A DNA stretch of 15,397 nucleotides from Clostridiales bacterium UBA4644. Lineage in GTDB: Bacteria; Bacillota; Clostridia; Oscillospirales; Butyricicoccaceae. This document shows, one piece after another, positions 7,727 to 14,288 of the stretch. The position numbers were made by a program, and so were the translations under genes. The notes under the pieces are model-generated. The model was not told the origin of the DNA, did not search any database, and saw only the letters and a list, made by a program, of their open reading frames with translations. Within the stretch, counting starts at the first letter, position 1. Each line of letters opens with the position of its first letter. The stretch spans positions 98,950 through 114,346 of the forward strand of contig DHMK01000076.1 of assembly GCA_002405755.1 (NCBI GenBank), read 5' to 3'.

Positions 7727-7742
7727 CATGAATTTCTGTATT
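7723..7742. promoter_or_regulatory. Inverted repeat AATACA-N8-TGTATT, candidate operator
   Basis: AATACA (7723-7728) and TGTATT (7737-7742) form a perfect 6-bp inverted repeat with an 8-bp spacer. It sits in the shared upstream region of citD and the divergent hydrolase gene, immediately next to the TTGTATACAA palindrome. Such AT-rich dyads can arise by chance. Confidence 0.3.
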
Positions 7743-7743
7743 T

Positions 7744-7753
7744 TTGTATACAA
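7744..7753. promoter_or_regulatory. Perfect palindrome TTGTATACAA, candidate GntR-type operator
   Basis: A 10-bp perfect palindrome in the divergent region. Its GT...AC core fits the general GntR-family operator pattern (nGTn..ACn), and GntR regulators are known for citrate operons in some Firmicutes (CitO of Enterococcus, CitI of Weissella). It lies about 110 bp upstream of the predicted cit transcription start and about 40 bp upstream of the hydrolase -35 box, so it could serve either side. No regulator gene is in the window. Confidence 0.38.
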
Positions 7754-7791
7754 TCCAGTGCCCGGCCCACGCAGCGCCCAGCGGGCTTTTC

Positions 7792-7819
7792 TTGCTTTTC
7801 CCGGAGTTTCTGGTATAAT
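7792..7819 (+). promoter_or_regulatory. Sigma-A promoter of the Mbeg1-like hydrolase gene
   Basis: TTGCTT (7792-7797), a 16-bp spacer and a perfect TATAAT (7814-7819). The start of transcription would be near 7826, giving a leader of about 29 nt. The -35 hexamer is identical to that of the divergent cit promoter. Confidence 0.78.
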
Positions 7820-7854
7820 AGAATTATTCTTACACAGGAGCAAGCGAGGTCTTC

Positions 7855-9006
7855 ATGGCAAATCTGTTTGATTATCTGGACTGGCGGGGCGACCTTCCCC
7901 TTTCCGTCGCCCCCTTGAATCCCGTGGACGGCATTTTGCTGGCGCGGCTCTCTTACCTGCCCTTCGAGCTGTTCTCCCGCCCCCTCAGCCGGGAGGCGGC
8001 CCCGCTGCGGGAGGTGGCGGCAGAGCTTTCCGCACGGGCGGATTTTTCCAGCAAGGTGCTGCGCAGGAGCGACGCCCGCCTGCTGACGGCGCTGGGACAG
8101 AGCCGTCGGTTTCAGGACATGGCGGTATTTCATTACGAAAAGCAGTTTGATGCGGAGACGCAGACCCAGTTTTCCGCCGTTTCCGTCGCTTTGGGCGACG
8201 GGCGGACCTACCTCTCCTTCCGAGGAACGGATAACACGCTGGTGGGCTGGAAGGAGGATTTCAACATGGCCTTCACCTGCCCCGTACCGGCCCAGCGCTC
8301 TGCGCTGGCCTATCTGCAGGCCGTTGCCGGGGAGACGGAGGGTCCGCTGCTGCTGGGGGGCCATTCCAAGGGGGGCAATCTGGCGGTCTATGCCGCAGCC
8401 TTCTGCCCGCCGGCGCTGGAGGAGCGCATCCTTGCGGCCTACAATTTTGACGGGCCGGGCTTTGACGAGAGCGTTTTGCAGACGGAGGGCTACCGCCGGG
8501 TCTGCCATAAGATCAGCACCTTCGTGCCCCAGTCCTCCATCGTGGGCATGCTGCTGGGCCACGAGGAAAAATATACCATCGTCCACAGCACCCAGACCAA
8601 CGGCATCCTGCAGCATTCCGTCTACACCTGGGAGGTCCTGCGGGACCGGTTTTCCCAGCTGGAGACCGTCACCAGCAGCAGCCGCTTCATTGATTTTACC
8701 CTGAAGGAATGGATCTCCCGCATGGACGCCCATCAGCGGGAGGCCTTTATCGACACCATGTACGCCATCCTCACCCAGAACAACGCCAAGACCCTGGGCG
8801 AGCTCAGCGAAAGCCCCTTTTCCACGGCCCGGCTGGTGCTGACCTCCGTCCGCCATCTGGACGAGCCTACCCGGAAGGCCGTCACCGGGGCCATGGTGGC
8901 CCTGATCCGCAGCACAAAGAGCGGTCTGCTGCAGATCCTGCAGCTGCAGAGACAGACCGCAAGGCCGGGAAAGCCGGCAGAAAAAAGGCGCGTCATCCGC
9001 AGATGA
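7855..9006 (+). CDS. Mbeg1-like (DUF2974) alpha/beta hydrolase
   Basis: A serine hydrolase of the DUF2974/Mbeg1-like group, common in Firmicutes and distantly lipase-like. 383 residues, no signal peptide or membrane segment, so probably cytoplasmic. The start of the fold is marked by YLSFRGTDNTLVGWKEDF (119-136). The nucleophile elbow is GGHSKGGNLAVYAA with Ser171. Likely partners are an Asp in NFDGPGFD (Asp199 or Asp204) and His254 in LQHSVYTW. The natural substrate is not known for the family. ATG start with GAGG five bases upstream and AGGAG a little further. It stands alone, divergent from the cit operon. Its last codons (KRRVIRR and stop) lie within a terminator stem. The C-terminal 25 residues are basic and look unstructured. 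Confidence 0.9.
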   Translation: MANLFDYLDWRGDLPLSVAPLNPVDGILLARLSYLPFELFSRPLSREAAPLREVAAELSARADFSSKVLRRSDARLLTALGQSRRFQDMAVFHYEKQFDAETQTQFSAVSVALGDGRTYLSFRGTDNTLVGWKEDFNMAFTCPVPAQRSALAYLQAVAGETEGPLLLGGHSKGGNLAVYAAAFCPPALEERILAAYNFDGPGFDESVLQTEGYRRVCHKISTFVPQSSIVGMLLGHEEKYTIVHSTQTNGILQHSVYTWEVLRDRFSQLETVTSSSRFIDFTLKEWISRMDAHQREAFIDTMYAILTQNNAKTLGELSESPFSTARLVLTSVRHLDEPTRKAVTGAMVALIRSTKSGLLQILQLQRQTARPGKPAEKRRVIRR

Positions 9007-9020
9007 CGCGCCTTGCTTTA
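8981..9020. terminator. Bidirectional intrinsic terminator between convergent genes
   Basis: AAGGCGCGTCAT (8985-8996) and ATGACGCGCCTT (9003-9014) form a perfect 12-bp stem around a 6-nt loop. On the minus strand the stem is followed by six T (8986-8981), a textbook terminator for the sigma/anti-sigma operon. On the plus strand it is followed by gctttatcctttt, a poorer T-tract, for the hydrolase gene. The hydrolase stop codon (9004-9006) is inside the right arm. Confidence 0.9.
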
Positions 9021-9037
9021 TCCTTTTCTGTCTTCGC

Positions 9038-9829
9038 TCAGTCCCAGAGGAAAACGATCTTCACCATGCCCTCCGCCGGCGGCTCCCGCAGAACCTGAAC
9101 GGTGAATCCGCATTGGGAAAGCTCTTCTGTAAAGGCTTTCAGCTTTTCCGGCTCCAGGGCCAGCCATTCATCGTGCTCTCCCTCCTCCGCCGGCTGCAGC
9201 AGCGCCGCGATCCACTGGGGCAGCGCCGCTTTTGGCCCCTGGGCCAGATAATTCGCGTCCCGGTCCTCCGTGCTGCTCTTCTGCTGTGTGCTTTCGTTGG
9301 CAGCGGCCTCTTCGTCCGGCGTCTCCGCCGGCTGCTGCGCCTCCGGCAAAAGGGTGTCGAAGACATCGTCTGTCCAGAGTCCGTCCGCGTCGGCGGAATA
9401 GCTCTTATCGTCGTCCCGGCCGGCGGCGGAGGGGGCCATGGCCATGCCGGTACTCCAGGAAAGATTCTCCGCACTGGAAGCGCCTCGGAACAGGCCGAAC
9501 CGGACCGCGCCCAGCACCAGCACGCCGCAGGCGGCGGCTCCGGCCAGCGCCGGGATCCATGCTTTTCGCCGTGGGCCACTCCGAACGGAGGTCTTTTGCA
9601 CCGGCTCCTGCTGCGCCCGGGCGATCCGCTCCATCACAGACGCATGCAGCTCCGCGGGAACAGGCTCCGGCTCCCGCAGGCATTGCTGCATGACGCAGAG
9701 CTGCTCCCAGGCCGCCCGGCAGGCGGGGCAGGCGGAAAGATGGGCCTGCAGCGCAGCGTCCTCCGCCGGCGGCAGCATACCGTCCAGCTTTTGGTTCAGC
9801 TGCAGCCGCGCTTTTTTACAAGCGTTCAT
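9038..9829 (-). CDS. Anti-sigma factor with N-terminal zinc-finger (zf-HC2) and one membrane segment
   Basis: 263 residues. Residues 1-50 form an anti-sigma zinc-binding domain: Cys4, then HLSACPAC giving His30, Cys34 and Cys37, the HxxxCxxC signature of ZAS proteins that hold ECF sigma factors. A single transmembrane helix spans about residues 91-113. The outer part has an acidic, Ala/Glu/Gln-rich linker (about 135-195) and a small C-terminal domain (about 200-263) that I do not recognise. It presumably sequesters the sigma factor encoded just upstream until an envelope signal releases it. ATG start with AGGGGGG eight bases upstream. It overlaps the sigma gene by ATGA, the usual arrangement for stoichiometric sigma/anti-sigma pairs. 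Last gene of the operon, followed by the shared terminator. Confidence 0.9.
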   Translation of the reverse strand: MNACKKARLQLNQKLDGMLPPAEDAALQAHLSACPACRAAWEQLCVMQQCLREPEPVPAELHASVMERIARAQQEPVQKTSVRSGPRRKAWIPALAGAAACGVLVLGAVRFGLFRGASSAENLSWSTGMAMAPSAAGRDDDKSYSADADGLWTDDVFDTLLPEAQQPAETPDEEAAANESTQQKSSTEDRDANYLAQGPKAALPQWIAALLQPAEEGEHDEWLALEPEKLKAFTEELSQCGFTVQVLREPPAEGMVKIVFLWD

Positions 9830-10440
9830 TCCGACTTCCCCCCTTTCAAATGGTTAGACGGGGAAAAATCGAAAATGTTCCCACTTTGTAACAATTTTTT
9901 TCGCAGCGCTTCTCTGGCCCGGGCAATGCGGGAGCGCACCGTCCCCGGCGCCAGGGAGAGGGCCGCGCCGATCTCCTCATAGCTCAGGCCCTGCACCTCC
10001 CGCAGCAGCAGGATCTCCTTCTGTGCCCGGGGCAAAGCGCGCAGCCCCTGCAAGATCGCCTGCCGCAGCTCCTGCTGCTCCAGCCGGACCTCCGGCGCAT
10101 AGCGCAGATCCGGCAGGGTCTCCGCCGGGGAGGGCTCGTCCTCCTCCCCCCGCTCCAGCGGCTGCTCCGCCCGGCGGCTCCGCTGCTGGGAAAGATCCCG
10201 GCAGACATTGACGGTGATCCGGTAGATCCAGGTGGAAAAGCTGCTCTGCTCCTGAAAGCCCCCCAGAAAGCGATAGACCCGCAGGAAGGTCTCCTGAACG
10301 GCGTCCATGGCGTCCTCCCGGTGACCCAGATAGCGGAAGGTCAGCTGATAGAGCCGGGTCTCGTAGGCTGTTACCAGCGCTTCAAAGGCCGGCCTGTCCC
10401 CCGCCTTGGCAAGGCGGATCAGCGTCTGCTCGTCTGTCAT
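9826..10440 (-). CDS. ECF-type RNA polymerase sigma factor
   Basis: 204 residues with the two domains of a group 4 sigma-70 factor. Region 2 (about 9-80) includes YLGHREDAMDAVQETFLRVY and SFSTWIYRITVNVCRDL. After an acidic linker rich in Glu/Pro (about 85-120), region 4 (about 132-185) includes LPRAQKEILLLREVQGLSYE and the helix-turn-helix APGTVRSRIARAREAL. It looks like the SigW/RpoE-like group, but I do not assign a named member. ATG start with AAGGAGG six bases upstream. The start lies inside the end of the dus gene (59-nt overlap) and the stop overlaps the anti-sigma start by 4 nt. No ECF-type promoter was recognised nearby, so expression may depend on read-through from the upstream operon promoter. 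Confidence 0.94.
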   Translation of the reverse strand: MTDEQTLIRLAKAGDRPAFEALVTAYETRLYQLTFRYLGHREDAMDAVQETFLRVYRFLGGFQEQSSFSTWIYRITVNVCRDLSQQRSRRAEQPLERGEEDEPSPAETLPDLRYAPEVRLEQQELRQAILQGLRALPRAQKEILLLREVQGLSYEEIGAALSLAPGTVRSRIARAREALRKKLLQSGNIFDFSPSNHLKGGKSE

Positions 10441-11425
10441 AGGCTTCCTCCTTCCGCTTCAGCCCGGCCTGCTCCAGCCTGTCGCAGATGGCCGAAAGCT
10501 CCGCCAGGGTGTTTACCTGTGCCATTTGGTTCTTGTAGGGCTTCGCCCCGGAAAGACGGCCCAGATACCAGAGCAGATGCTTGCGCAGCTCCGGCATGGC
10601 CCGGTGCTCCCCCTTCAGGCGGCAGGTCAGGGCCGCGTGCCGCCGCAGGATCGAAAGAAGCTCCGCCGCCGTGTGCTCCGGCGGGATCTCCCCCCGGGAG
10701 AGGGCAAGGCAGTCGGCAAAGATCATGGGGTCGCCCTCCGCCCCCCGGGCGATCATGACGAAGTCCGCTCCGGTCTCCGCCAGAAGATCAAGACAGCCCG
10801 CCGCAGGCCAGGCATCGCCGCTGGCGATCACCGGGACGGAAACCGCCTCCTTGACGGCGGCGATGATGCGCCGGTCGCTTTTTCCCCCGTAGAGTTGGGT
10901 CCGGGTTCGGCCGTGGATGCAGAGCGCGTCGGCCCCCGCCGCCTCCAGCCGCCGGGCAAAGTCCACGGCGTTTTTGCTGTCCTCCCGGATGCCGGAGCGG
11001 AACTTTACCGTGATGGGCAGATCCACCGCCCGCTTCATTGCGGAGACGATGGCCGCCGCCAGCTCCGGCTGGACCATCAGGGCGCTGCCCTCCCCGTTGT
11101 TGAAGATCTTGGGCACGGGGCAGCCCATGTTGATGTCGATAAAATCCGGCGCGCACAGCGCCGCCGTCCTGCGGGCCGCCTCCGCCATGACCTCCGGCTC
11201 CCGGCCAAAAAGCTGCACGCCGCAGGGCCGCTTTTCCTCCGGATGGATCAGAAGCTCCGCCGTCCGCCTGTCGTCATAGAGCAGGCCCTTTGCGCTGACC
11301 ATCTCCGTATAGGTGACGGCCGCCCCCTGCTCCCGGCAGATCATCCGAAAGGCCGCGTCGGTCACGCCGGCCATGGGGGCCAGAAAAAAGCGGTTTTCCG
11401 GCGTAAAGCCGCAGAAGCCGGTCAT
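10382..11425 (-). CDS. dusB: tRNA-dihydrouridine synthase, DusB type
   Basis: FMN-dependent enzyme that reduces uridine to dihydrouridine in the tRNA D-loop. 347 residues, a little longer than typical. Signatures are FLAPMAGVTDAAFR (14-27), DINMGCPVPKIFNNGEGSAL (97-116, with catalytic Cys102), ITVKFRSGI, CIHGRTRTQLYGGKSD, PVIASGDA and FVMIARGAEGDPMIF. The C-terminal helical domain contains HLLWYLGRLSGA. The last 20 or so residues (from KRKEEAYDRR on) are an extension encoded within the sigma gene in another frame, suggesting loss of an earlier stop. The ATG forms an ATGA overlap with the preceding CapA-family gene, with GGAG eight bases upstream. The exact Dus subfamily is a judgement. The enzyme class is secure. 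Confidence 0.94.
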   Translation of the reverse strand: MTGFCGFTPENRFFLAPMAGVTDAAFRMICREQGAAVTYTEMVSAKGLLYDDRRTAELLIHPEEKRPCGVQLFGREPEVMAEAARRTAALCAPDFIDINMGCPVPKIFNNGEGSALMVQPELAAAIVSAMKRAVDLPITVKFRSGIREDSKNAVDFARRLEAAGADALCIHGRTRTQLYGGKSDRRIIAAVKEAVSVPVIASGDAWPAAGCLDLLAETGADFVMIARGAEGDPMIFADCLALSRGEIPPEHTAAELLSILRRHAALTCRLKGEHRAMPELRKHLLWYLGRLSGAKPYKNQMAQVNTLAELSAICDRLEQAGLKRKEEAYDRRADADPPCQGGGQAGL

Positions 11426-12639
11426 TGCAGGCTCTCCCAGGTGACGGCAAAGTCCCCCAGGACCTTGTCCTTCAGGTCGTTGAGATAGTCCAGCGTCAGA
11501 GGCTTTTCATATTTCTTCACCCCGTGGGCCGCGGCCTGCTCCTCGGTGAAATCCTCCAGCGGATAGACGGTATAGCCGCCCTTGGAGCCGTAATAGGTCA
11601 CCGTGGGGATCACGCCGGCGGAGGTGGTCTCCAGCAGCGTTCCGTCCGGGTCGAACTTCAGGCGCACATCCAGAATGCCCCCCAGCATGGTGGGGCGCTT
11701 GTGCTGACCGGAGATGAAATTGCCCAGGGAATAGGCGCAGAGGGTCTTGTGGCCGGTGTCGCTCTCGATCCATTCCACCGGCTGCAGCACATGGGGATGA
11801 GTCCCGATGATCAGATCGGCCCCGCCGTCGCAGAGCAGCTGGGCCAGCTGCTCCTGATACTGATTCTGCGTGTGCTGATATTCGTTGCCCCAGTGCATGG
11901 AGACCACCAGATAGTCGCACAGGGGACGGATGGCCGCCAGATCCTGCTGCATCTTATCCTCGTCGATGAGGGCGATCCTATACTCCTCCCCCTCCGGCAG
12001 ACGGTAGCCGTTGAGGCCGTAGGTATAGGAAAGGAAGCCGAAGCGGACGCCCTGCTTTTCCAGGATGCACAGCTGAGCCGCCTCCTCCTCGGTGCGGAAG
12101 GCCCCCAGAATGGCCTCAAAGGGCCGGGCGTGGACATTTTCCAGACAGGCCTCCAGCCCCTTGACGCCCTTGTCCAGCGAATGGTTGGTGGCAAGATTGA
12201 TCACATTGAAGCCCACCTTGATCAGCGCATCGGCCACCTCCGCCGGGGCTGCCAGATTGGGATAGGCGCTGACCTGTCCGGTGAGCATGACCTCCTGATT
12301 GATGAAGGCGATGTCGCTGCCGGAGATGATATCGGCGATGTGCTCATAAAGGGGGTCGAAGCAATAGCTGCCATCGTCCTGCTCCGAATCCATGGAAAGG
12401 GTGTTGTGGAGCAGGTTATCGCCCACGGCAGTGAGCCGCAGGGCAATGGGCTCCGGCTCGGGCTCGGGCTCAGGCTCCGGCAAAACAGGCTCGTCCGGAG
12501 CGGGGTCCGGCTGCTCCACGGGGGCGGGATCCGGATCCTGCAGCTTTGGCTGCTCCTCCTCCCTATTTTTTGCGGCGCAGCCGCAGCAGAAAATGCAAAG
12601 CGCCAGCGCGGCGCACAAAAGGCGTTTCCAGATGTTCAT
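11422..12639 (-). CDS. CapA-family lipoprotein (PGA_cap metallophosphatase-like)
   Basis: 405 residues. A short hydrophobic signal (LLCAALALCIFCCGC, 7-21) ends in a cysteine-rich lipobox, so Cys21 (or Cys19) is probably lipidated. This is followed by an acidic Pro/Glu linker (about 26-64). The catalytic-type domain has the calcineurin-like/CapA motifs AVGDNLLHN (71-79), AFINQEV (111-117), LATNHSLDKG (149-158), SMHWGNEY (247-254) and GTHPHVLQPVEW (279-290). Relatives take part in poly-gamma-glutamate capsule synthesis, but many stand-alone clostridial members have no proven role, and no capB/capC partners are seen. ATG start, GGAGGG eight bases upstream. First gene of an operon with dus and the sigma/anti-sigma pair. 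The protein would act on the outer face of the membrane. Confidence 0.92.
   Translation of the reverse strand: MNIWKRLLCAALALCIFCCGCAAKNREEEQPKLQDPDPAPVEQPDPAPDEPVLPEPEPEPEPEPIALRLTAVGDNLLHNTLSMDSEQDDGSYCFDPLYEHIADIISGSDIAFINQEVMLTGQVSAYPNLAAPAEVADALIKVGFNVINLATNHSLDKGVKGLEACLENVHARPFEAILGAFRTEEEAAQLCILEKQGVRFGFLSYTYGLNGYRLPEGEEYRIALIDEDKMQQDLAAIRPLCDYLVVSMHWGNEYQHTQNQYQEQLAQLLCDGGADLIIGTHPHVLQPVEWIESDTGHKTLCAYSLGNFISGQHKRPTMLGGILDVRLKFDPDGTLLETTSAGVIPTVTYYGSKGGYTVYPLEDFTEEQAAAHGVKKYEKPLTLDYLNDLKDKVLGDFAVTWESLQ
12451..12480. repeat. Hexanucleotide microsatellite coding for a Pro-Glu linker
   Basis: Five in-frame tandem copies of CTCNGG (plus strand), the third base varying, encode the (Pro-Glu)n stretch at about residues 54-64 of the CapA-family lipoprotein. 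Copy-number change by multiples of six would alter the tether length without breaking the frame. Confidence 0.75.
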
Positions 12640-12662
12640 AGCGTTATCCCTCCATTCTGTTT

Positions 12663-12691
12663 ATCATAGCAAAAATCCCCGGCGCTGGCAA
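12663..12691 (-). promoter_or_regulatory. Sigma-A promoter of the capA-like/dus/sigma operon
   Basis: On the minus strand TTGCCA (12691-12686), a 17-bp spacer ending in TTTTTGC, then TATGAT (12668-12663). The TGn before the -10 makes it an extended -10 promoter. The leader to the ATG at 12639 would be about 18 nt and carries GGAGGG. Confidence 0.8.
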
Positions 12692-12729
12692 TCTCTTTTC
12701 CTCCGGTTTCAGAAAAAATATGCCCGGAC

Positions 12730-12758
12730 AAAAAAGCCCGGACGCCGAAGCGTCCGGG
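12730..12758 (-). terminator. Intrinsic terminator of the SNF transporter gene
   Basis: CCCGGACGC (12737-12745) and GCGTCCGGG (12750-12758) form a 9-bp stem. On the minus strand the loop is TTCG closed by C-G, the very stable cUUCGg tetraloop, and the stem is followed after one C by six T (12735-12730). It begins 18 bp after the transporter stop codon. Confidence 0.93.
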
Positions 12759-12776
12759 AAGCTTTTCGGAGCACCG

Positions 12777-14111
12777 TTATTTCCACTGGAAGGTGGCCAG
12801 CCCGTAAACATAGAGGAACAGGATGATCGCGGGCACCACATAGCGGAAGAGGGGCTTCATCCAGTGCTGCACCTTCAGGCCCTTGCCCGCGTTGGCCTCG
12901 GCCAGGAAGTTATCCCAGCCCCAGCCGAACCGGTTGCAGCAGAACAGGGCGAAGAACAGCGAGCCGATGGGCAAAACGTTGCTGGACACGATGAAATCCC
13001 AGAAATCCAGCCATGCGCTGCCCTCGGCAAAGGGCTGGAAATGGAAGACGCTGTAGCCCAGAGCCGTGGTCAGTGCCAGGGCAAAGACGCCAACGCCGCA
13101 GACCAGACAGCCCAGCGGCCGCTTCCAGCCGGTGATCTCCCGGACCATGGCCAGGATGTTTTCGCAAACGGCCAGCACGGTGGACATGGCGGCAAAGACC
13201 ATAAATAGGAAAAACAGCGTTCCCCACCAGCGGCCGCCTGCCATGTTGCGGAAGACGGTGGCCATGGTATCAAACAGCAGGCTGGGGCCGGCATTGACCT
13301 CCACGCCGTAGGTGAAGCAGGCCGGGAAAATGATCAGGCCGGCCACGATGGCCACGAAGGTGTCCAGCACGATGATATTGACCGATTCTCCCATCAGCGA
13401 CCGTTCCTTGCCGATGTAGCTGCCGAAGATGGCCATGGAGCCGATGCCCACCGAAAGGGTGAAAAACGCCTGATTCATGGCGCTGACGATGACGGAGCCG
13501 TTGATCTTGGAAAAATCCGGGACCAGATAGAACTTCAGGCCCTCGGCCGCGCCGGAGAGGGTAAAGCTGTGGACGGCAAGCACCGCCAGCAGCAGGAGCA
13601 GCAGGGTCATGAGATATTTCGTCACCCGCTCCAGCCCGCTCTGCAGGCCGAAGCACAGGATCAGAAAGGCCACCGCCACAGTGATCGCCAGATAGGTCAC
13701 ATTGACCGCCGGGTCAGTGATCATGGTGACGAAGCCCAGCTCCGCCGTCTGCCCCGTGAGGAACTTGACAAAATAATAGATGATCCAGCCGGTGACCACG
13801 GTATAAAAGGCCATCAGGGCCAGATTGGCGAAAAAGGCCAGATAGCCGTGGATATGCCACTTCTGGCCGGGCTTTTCCAGCTTCTGATACATCCGGATGG
13901 GGCTGGCCTGGGACGCGCGCCCCACAGCAAACTCCATGGTCATGATGGGCAGGCCCAGCACCAGCAGGCAGAGCACATAGACCAGCACAAAGCCGCCGCC
14001 GCCGGACTGGCCGCACATCCACGGGAACTTCCACACATTTCCGCAGCCGATGGCGCAGCCTGCCGACAGCAGGATAAAGCCCAGCCGGGAGCTTAATTTC
14101 TCTCTCTCCAT
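12777..14111 (-). CDS. Sodium-dependent transporter, SNF/NSS family
   Basis: Sodium-coupled symporter of the neurotransmitter:sodium symporter family, probably importing an amino acid or related small molecule. The substrate cannot be told from sequence alone. From the chosen ATG it has 444 residues, typical for bacterial members. TM1 carries the signature SRLGFILLSAGCAIGCGNVW (8-27) followed by KFPWMCGQSGGGGFVLVY. About 11-12 hydrophobic segments follow. Further family stretches are AFFTLSVGIGSMAIFGSYI (TM6 region) and LPIGSLFFALFC. The start at 14111 has AAAGGAG nine bases upstream. An in-frame TTG at 14183 lies inside the -35 box of the gene's own promoter and so would not be transcribed. 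It is monocistronic, between its own promoter and terminator, and divergent from the typA gene. Confidence 0.93.
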   Translation of the reverse strand: MEREKLSSRLGFILLSAGCAIGCGNVWKFPWMCGQSGGGGFVLVYVLCLLVLGLPIMTMEFAVGRASQASPIRMYQKLEKPGQKWHIHGYLAFFANLALMAFYTVVTGWIIYYFVKFLTGQTAELGFVTMITDPAVNVTYLAITVAVAFLILCFGLQSGLERVTKYLMTLLLLLLAVLAVHSFTLSGAAEGLKFYLVPDFSKINGSVIVSAMNQAFFTLSVGIGSMAIFGSYIGKERSLMGESVNIIVLDTFVAIVAGLIIFPACFTYGVEVNAGPSLLFDTMATVFRNMAGGRWWGTLFFLFMVFAAMSTVLAVCENILAMVREITGWKRPLGCLVCGVGVFALALTTALGYSVFHFQPFAEGSAWLDFWDFIVSSNVLPIGSLFFALFCCNRFGWGWDNFLAEANAGKGLKVQHWMKPLFRYVVPAIILFLYVYGLATFQWK

Positions 14112-14154
14112 GAAACCGATCTCCTTTTCCCCATAAGGGATTTGATATTTTATC

Positions 14155-14183
14155 ACTATAGCGCACCAAAGCGCTGAAGTCAA
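14155..14183 (-). promoter_or_regulatory. Sigma-A promoter of the SNF transporter gene
   Basis: On the minus strand TTGACT (14183-14178), a 17-bp spacer and TATAGT (14160-14155), each one mismatch from consensus. Transcription would start near 14148, a leader of about 37 nt before the ATG at 14111. Confidence 0.85.
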
Positions 14184-14223
14184 GTCCTTTCCCGGCAGGA
14201 TCGCCGCCTGCTTCAGATTTTAT

Positions 14224-14252
14224 TTGACATTCTTCGCGGAGGATAGTAAAAT
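14224..14252 (+). promoter_or_regulatory. Sigma-A promoter of typA/bipA
   Basis: Consensus TTGACA (14224-14229), a 17-bp spacer and TAAAAT (14247-14252). The start would be near 14259, leaving a leader of about 30 nt that contains GGAGG (14275-14279) nine bases before the ATG. It is back to back with, but does not overlap, the transporter promoter. Confidence 0.87.
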
Positions 14253-14288
14253 GAATTGTTTAAAATTATCATTTGGAGGCTGATACAT

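Noticed and set aside
7615..8856. 413-codon minus-strand frame opposite the hydrolase gene and across the control region
   Set aside because: It would span both promoters and the operators, and its composition is that of an antisense frame. The plus-strand hydrolase has clear motifs and a ribosome binding site.
12706..12711. TGAAAC on the minus strand, like an ECF (SigW-type) -35 box upstream of the CapA-like gene
   Set aside because: At 16-17 bp spacing there is no CGTA/CGTC -10 element. The overlapping region fits a sigma-A promoter far better.
14112..14183. TTG start adding 24 residues to the SNF transporter
   Set aside because: The TTG lies in the -35 hexamer of the gene's own promoter and the extra residues are absent from the family. 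The ATG at 14111 has AAAGGAG well placed.
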